Shown here one piece after another: positions 6,186 to 7,943 of a stretch of DNA of 7,943 bases (the stretch's first letter is position 1; every line of letters begins with the position of its first letter). The position numbers were made by a program, and so were the translations under genes. The DNA lies in assembly GCA_944391545.1 (NCBI GenBank), contig CALXTZ010000061.1:1-7943 (forward strand), given 5' to 3'. A model generated the notes under the pieces. That model did not search any database and was not told where the DNA came from. It saw nothing but the letters and a program-made list of their open reading frames with translations. Source of the stretch: an uncultured Alphaproteobacteria bacterium. GTDB taxonomy: Bacteria; Pseudomonadota; Alphaproteobacteria; CAAHEQ01; UBA3637.

Positions 6186-7382
6186 CTATTTTTCTAAGAC
6201 TTTAACGCCTGGTAATTGTTTTCCTTCCATCCATTCCAAGAAAGCGCCGCCGGCTGCCGACACATAGGTCAGATCAGCTTTGACGCCGGCTTTTTTCAAA
6301 GAAGAAACGGTATCGCCACCGCCGGCTACGGAAATAAGTTTACCGGCTTTGGTTTGTTCGGCAACTGCTTGCGCAATGGCGTTTGTGGCCGTGTCAAACG
6401 GTTTGATTTCAAACGCACCGACCGGTCCGTTCCAAATCAATGTCTTGCATTTTTTAATCACATCGATGAACGCTTGAGTTGATTTCGGACCGATGTCCGG
6501 ATAAATTTTATTTTCCGGTAAAGCATCGACATCCGCATACCGAGCCGGTTGCCCTTCGGCGAATTCATCAACCCACATCAAATCCACCGGCAGAACAATT
6601 TCACACTTTCCGGCATTGGCCAAAATTTGTTTGGCCGTATCCAGCATCCCGGTTTCTACCATGGCTTTATCGCCCATTTTGTACCCTTTGGCGGCCAAGA
6701 ACGTATTTGCCATCGCACCGCCGATGAGCAGATAATCGACTTTTTTAACCAAATTGCCCAACAAATCCAATTTTGTGGAAATTTTGGATCCGCCGACAAT
6801 GGCAGCCACCGGATGTTCCGGATTTTCCAAAGCTTTGTCCAATGCATCCAATTCTTCCTGCATTAAACGACCGGCCGCTTTGACGGGCACGAACGCAGCC
6901 ATGCCGGCTGTCGAAGCATGCGCGCGGTGAGCGGTTGAAAACGCATCATCTACATAAATATCAACGTTTTTGGCCAGCTCTTTGCAAAAGGAATCATCAT
7001 TTTTTTCTTCGCCCGGGTAGAACCGCAGGTTTTCCAACAAAATGATGTCGCCGTCTTTCATGTCAGCGATAGCAGCTTGAACTTTGTCACCGATGCAGTC
7101 ATCAATAAATGTGACTTTTTTACCTGATGCTTTTTCCAACTCCGGCGCAATGAAAGCCAAAGAAAATTCCGGTTTCTTTTCGCCGTCCGGACGTCCGAAG
7201 TGAGACGCAACAACGACTTTGGCACCTTTGTCTGCCAATTCATTCATGGTCGGAACGAAACGGTCAATCCGAGTGGTATCAGTGACTTTGCCGTCTTTGG
7301 CCGGAACATTTAAGTCGGCGCGCACAAAAACGACTTTGCCATTGATTTGTTTTAAATCATCAAGTGTATTAAATTTAGACAT
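6186..7382 (-). CDS. pgk: Phosphoglycerate kinase
   Basis: Encodes 398 residues, the usual length for bacterial Pgk. It transfers phosphate from 1,3-bisphosphoglycerate to ADP in glycolysis and runs in reverse in gluconeogenesis; it is cytoplasmic. Motifs in order are RADLNVP (21-27), TRI with R38, SHFGRP (60-65), LLENLRFYPGEEKND (115-129), AFSTAHRAHAST (147-158), the nucleotide-site GGSK (197-200), NGPVGAFE (318-325) and GGGDT (354-358). All are intact. The VDDAFST stretch differs slightly from the common VNDAFGT form. The start is set by an AGAGGA (7387-7392 on the minus strand) that overlaps the stop of the upstream gene. It is the second gene of a two-gene unit, and no gap or fba neighbour is visible. 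No promoter of its own was found. Confidence 0.98.
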   Translation of the reverse strand: MSKFNTLDDLKQINGKVVFVRADLNVPAKDGKVTDTTRIDRFVPTMNELADKGAKVVVASHFGRPDGEKKPEFSLAFIAPELEKASGKKVTFIDDCIGDKVQAAIADMKDGDIILLENLRFYPGEEKNDDSFCKELAKNVDIYVDDAFSTAHRAHASTAGMAAFVPVKAAGRLMQEELDALDKALENPEHPVAAIVGGSKISTKLDLLGNLVKKVDYLLIGGAMANTFLAAKGYKMGDKAMVETGMLDTAKQILANAGKCEIVLPVDLMWVDEFAEGQPARYADVDALPENKIYPDIGPKSTQAFIDVIKKCKTLIWNGPVGAFEIKPFDTATNAIAQAVAEQTKAGKLISVAGGGDTVSSLKKAGVKADLTYVSAAGGAFLEWMEGKQLPGVKVLEK

Positions 7383-7391
7383 TCTATCCTC

Positions 7392-7703
7392 TTATTGTGG
7401 TCTTTTCAGTTCAATAGACGGCGTGCTGTCCATGCAGTCATATTCAATGACGACGTTGTCTGCCAATTTTTCCTGACGCAGATCCCGTTCCGTCGCCATG
7501 CAGCTTTCGGCGCTGATGAAGTCGACTTCATAGGTGTATGTGCCGTTTTCAATTTCAGCGGAAACGCCTTTAGCATCGCGCAAAGCATCTCCCAACGTTT
7601 TGTGGACATAGTCCGCATCACGCATAAAATCTTTGCTGGACAAAGCGTAGGCGCTGGAACTGACGAGTACAATTGAACATACGGTTAATAATAAAGTTTT
7701 CAT
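7392..7703 (-). CDS. Small exported protein of unknown function
   Basis: Encodes 103 residues. Residues 1-20 form a clear Sec signal peptide (MKTLLL, a hydrophobic core, then SSSAYA) with likely cleavage after A20. The mature part is about 83 residues, charged and mixed in character, with two cysteines (C68 and C90) that could form a disulfide; there is no lipobox. No family is recognised. The GGGG-containing Shine-Dalgarno (AAGGGGA) precedes ATG 7703, and a good minus-strand promoter lies upstream. The gene ends nine bases before pgk and so is probably transcribed with it, which is an odd pairing for a periplasmic or secreted protein. Coding potential is supported by the signal peptide, the ribosome site and the operon layout. 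Confidence 0.8.
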   Translation of the reverse strand: MKTLLLTVCSIVLVSSSAYALSSKDFMRDADYVHKTLGDALRDAKGVSAEIENGTYTYEVDFISAESCMATERDLRQEKLADNVVIEYDCMDSTPSIELKRPQ

Positions 7704-7729
7704 TTAATTTCCCCTTTTAGAAATGTTGC

Positions 7730-7831
7730 CATTTCCTTTTCGCATATTAGAGGAAAAATCATAAAAAGTGCAAGTGAAAAATGCGTTTTTTATTCTTTTC
7801 CCGTGAGGCGTGCACAAACGAAAAGGAAATG
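7730..7831. repeat. 13-bp inverted repeat bracketing the minus-strand promoter
   Basis: CATTTCCTTTTCG at 7730-7742 and its exact reverse complement CGAAAAGGAAATG at 7819-7831 are separated by 76 bases that hold the minus-strand promoter. The match ends abruptly on both sides. It could be a pair of binding sites for one regulator or the ends of a small invertible segment; no recombinase gene is in the window. Confidence 0.55.
7744..7773 (-). promoter_or_regulatory. Minus-strand promoter for the exported protein and pgk
   Basis: Read on the minus strand, TTGCAC (7773-7768) is the -35, followed by an 18 bp T-rich spacer and TAATAT (7749-7744) as the -10. Transcription would begin near 7737, leaving a leader of about 34 nt. 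The spacer has no G or C tract, so this housekeeping unit is not under tract control. Confidence 0.65.
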
Positions 7832-7925
7832 ATTTGACAGGATACCCCGCCCCTTTAAGAGAACACGCCTTAAAAGAGATATGGAAAAGAAATAAAAGGG
7901 AATCAATATAGCCAAAAGAATTTTC

Positions 7926-7943
7926 TTGACAGATGTCGGGGGG
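7926..7943 (+). promoter_or_regulatory. Truncated third G-tract promoter at the window edge
   Basis: TTGACA at 7926-7931, then GATGTC, then six G (7938-7943) reaching the last base of the window. The layout, strand and CTTGACA context match the promoters at 52 and 3861. The -10 and the gene it serves lie beyond the window. The region 7704-7925 holds no gene that I can support. Confidence 0.6.

Noticed and set aside
6549..6866. Plus-strand open frame opposite pgk
   Set aside because: A shadow of pgk, whose motifs are complete on the minus strand.
7881..7895. Mini-ORF MEKK after GAGAT
   Set aside because: Four codons with no good ribosome site or conserved context; too short to support.

Overview
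The window is a moderately AT-rich bacterial segment with two transcription blocks that converge on a shared terminator at about 6136-6174. The codon use is standard. The phosphoglycerate kinase contains a DAFSTAHRAHAST-type loop that, from memory, resembles alphaproteobacterial enzymes. The prepilin-like N-terminus (GRSMLEMLVVLAIVGVL) recalls proteins of uncultured, host-associated (gut) Alphaproteobacteria. This assignment is an inference and was not tested by a search.

Plus-strand block, 1-6137. It starts with an HD-domain phosphohydrolase-like gene (112-1278) that ends in a clear intrinsic terminator. A three-gene operon follows (1404-3842): two unrecognised proteins whose C-terminal parts look homologous to each other, then queH (epoxyqueuosine reductase of tRNA queuosine synthesis), start-to-stop overlapped with the gene before it. 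Next is a large single gene (3921-6137) for a 738-residue protein. It has a type IV prepilin N-terminus, an EGF-like cysteine-rich linker, and seven full plus one partial copies of an eight-cysteine repeat, and is probably surface exposed. Minus-strand block, 7703-6186: a small exported protein of unknown function, then pgk nine bases downstream.

The most striking signal is in the promoters. The HD gene and the giant pilin-like gene each have a perfect TTGACA -35 and a near-consensus -10 separated by a spacer containing an uninterrupted run of 12 G. In both cases the spacer is 19 bp, two more than the optimal 17. The last 18 bases of the window contain a third copy of the layout (TTGACA, six bases, then G's running off the end). 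By contrast, the promoter of the queH operon has an ordinary 17 bp spacer with no tract. This is the arrangement of slipped-strand, phase-variable promoters such as Neisseria porA. It suggests that this organism switches a set of genes on and off stochastically, including a surface protein. The sequence shows the tracts and spacings directly; the switching is inferred.

Other details worth attention are a perfect 10-bp dyad over the start site and Shine-Dalgarno of the pilin-like gene, a 13-bp inverted repeat bracketing the promoter of the small exported protein, and short leader ORFs before the second gene.
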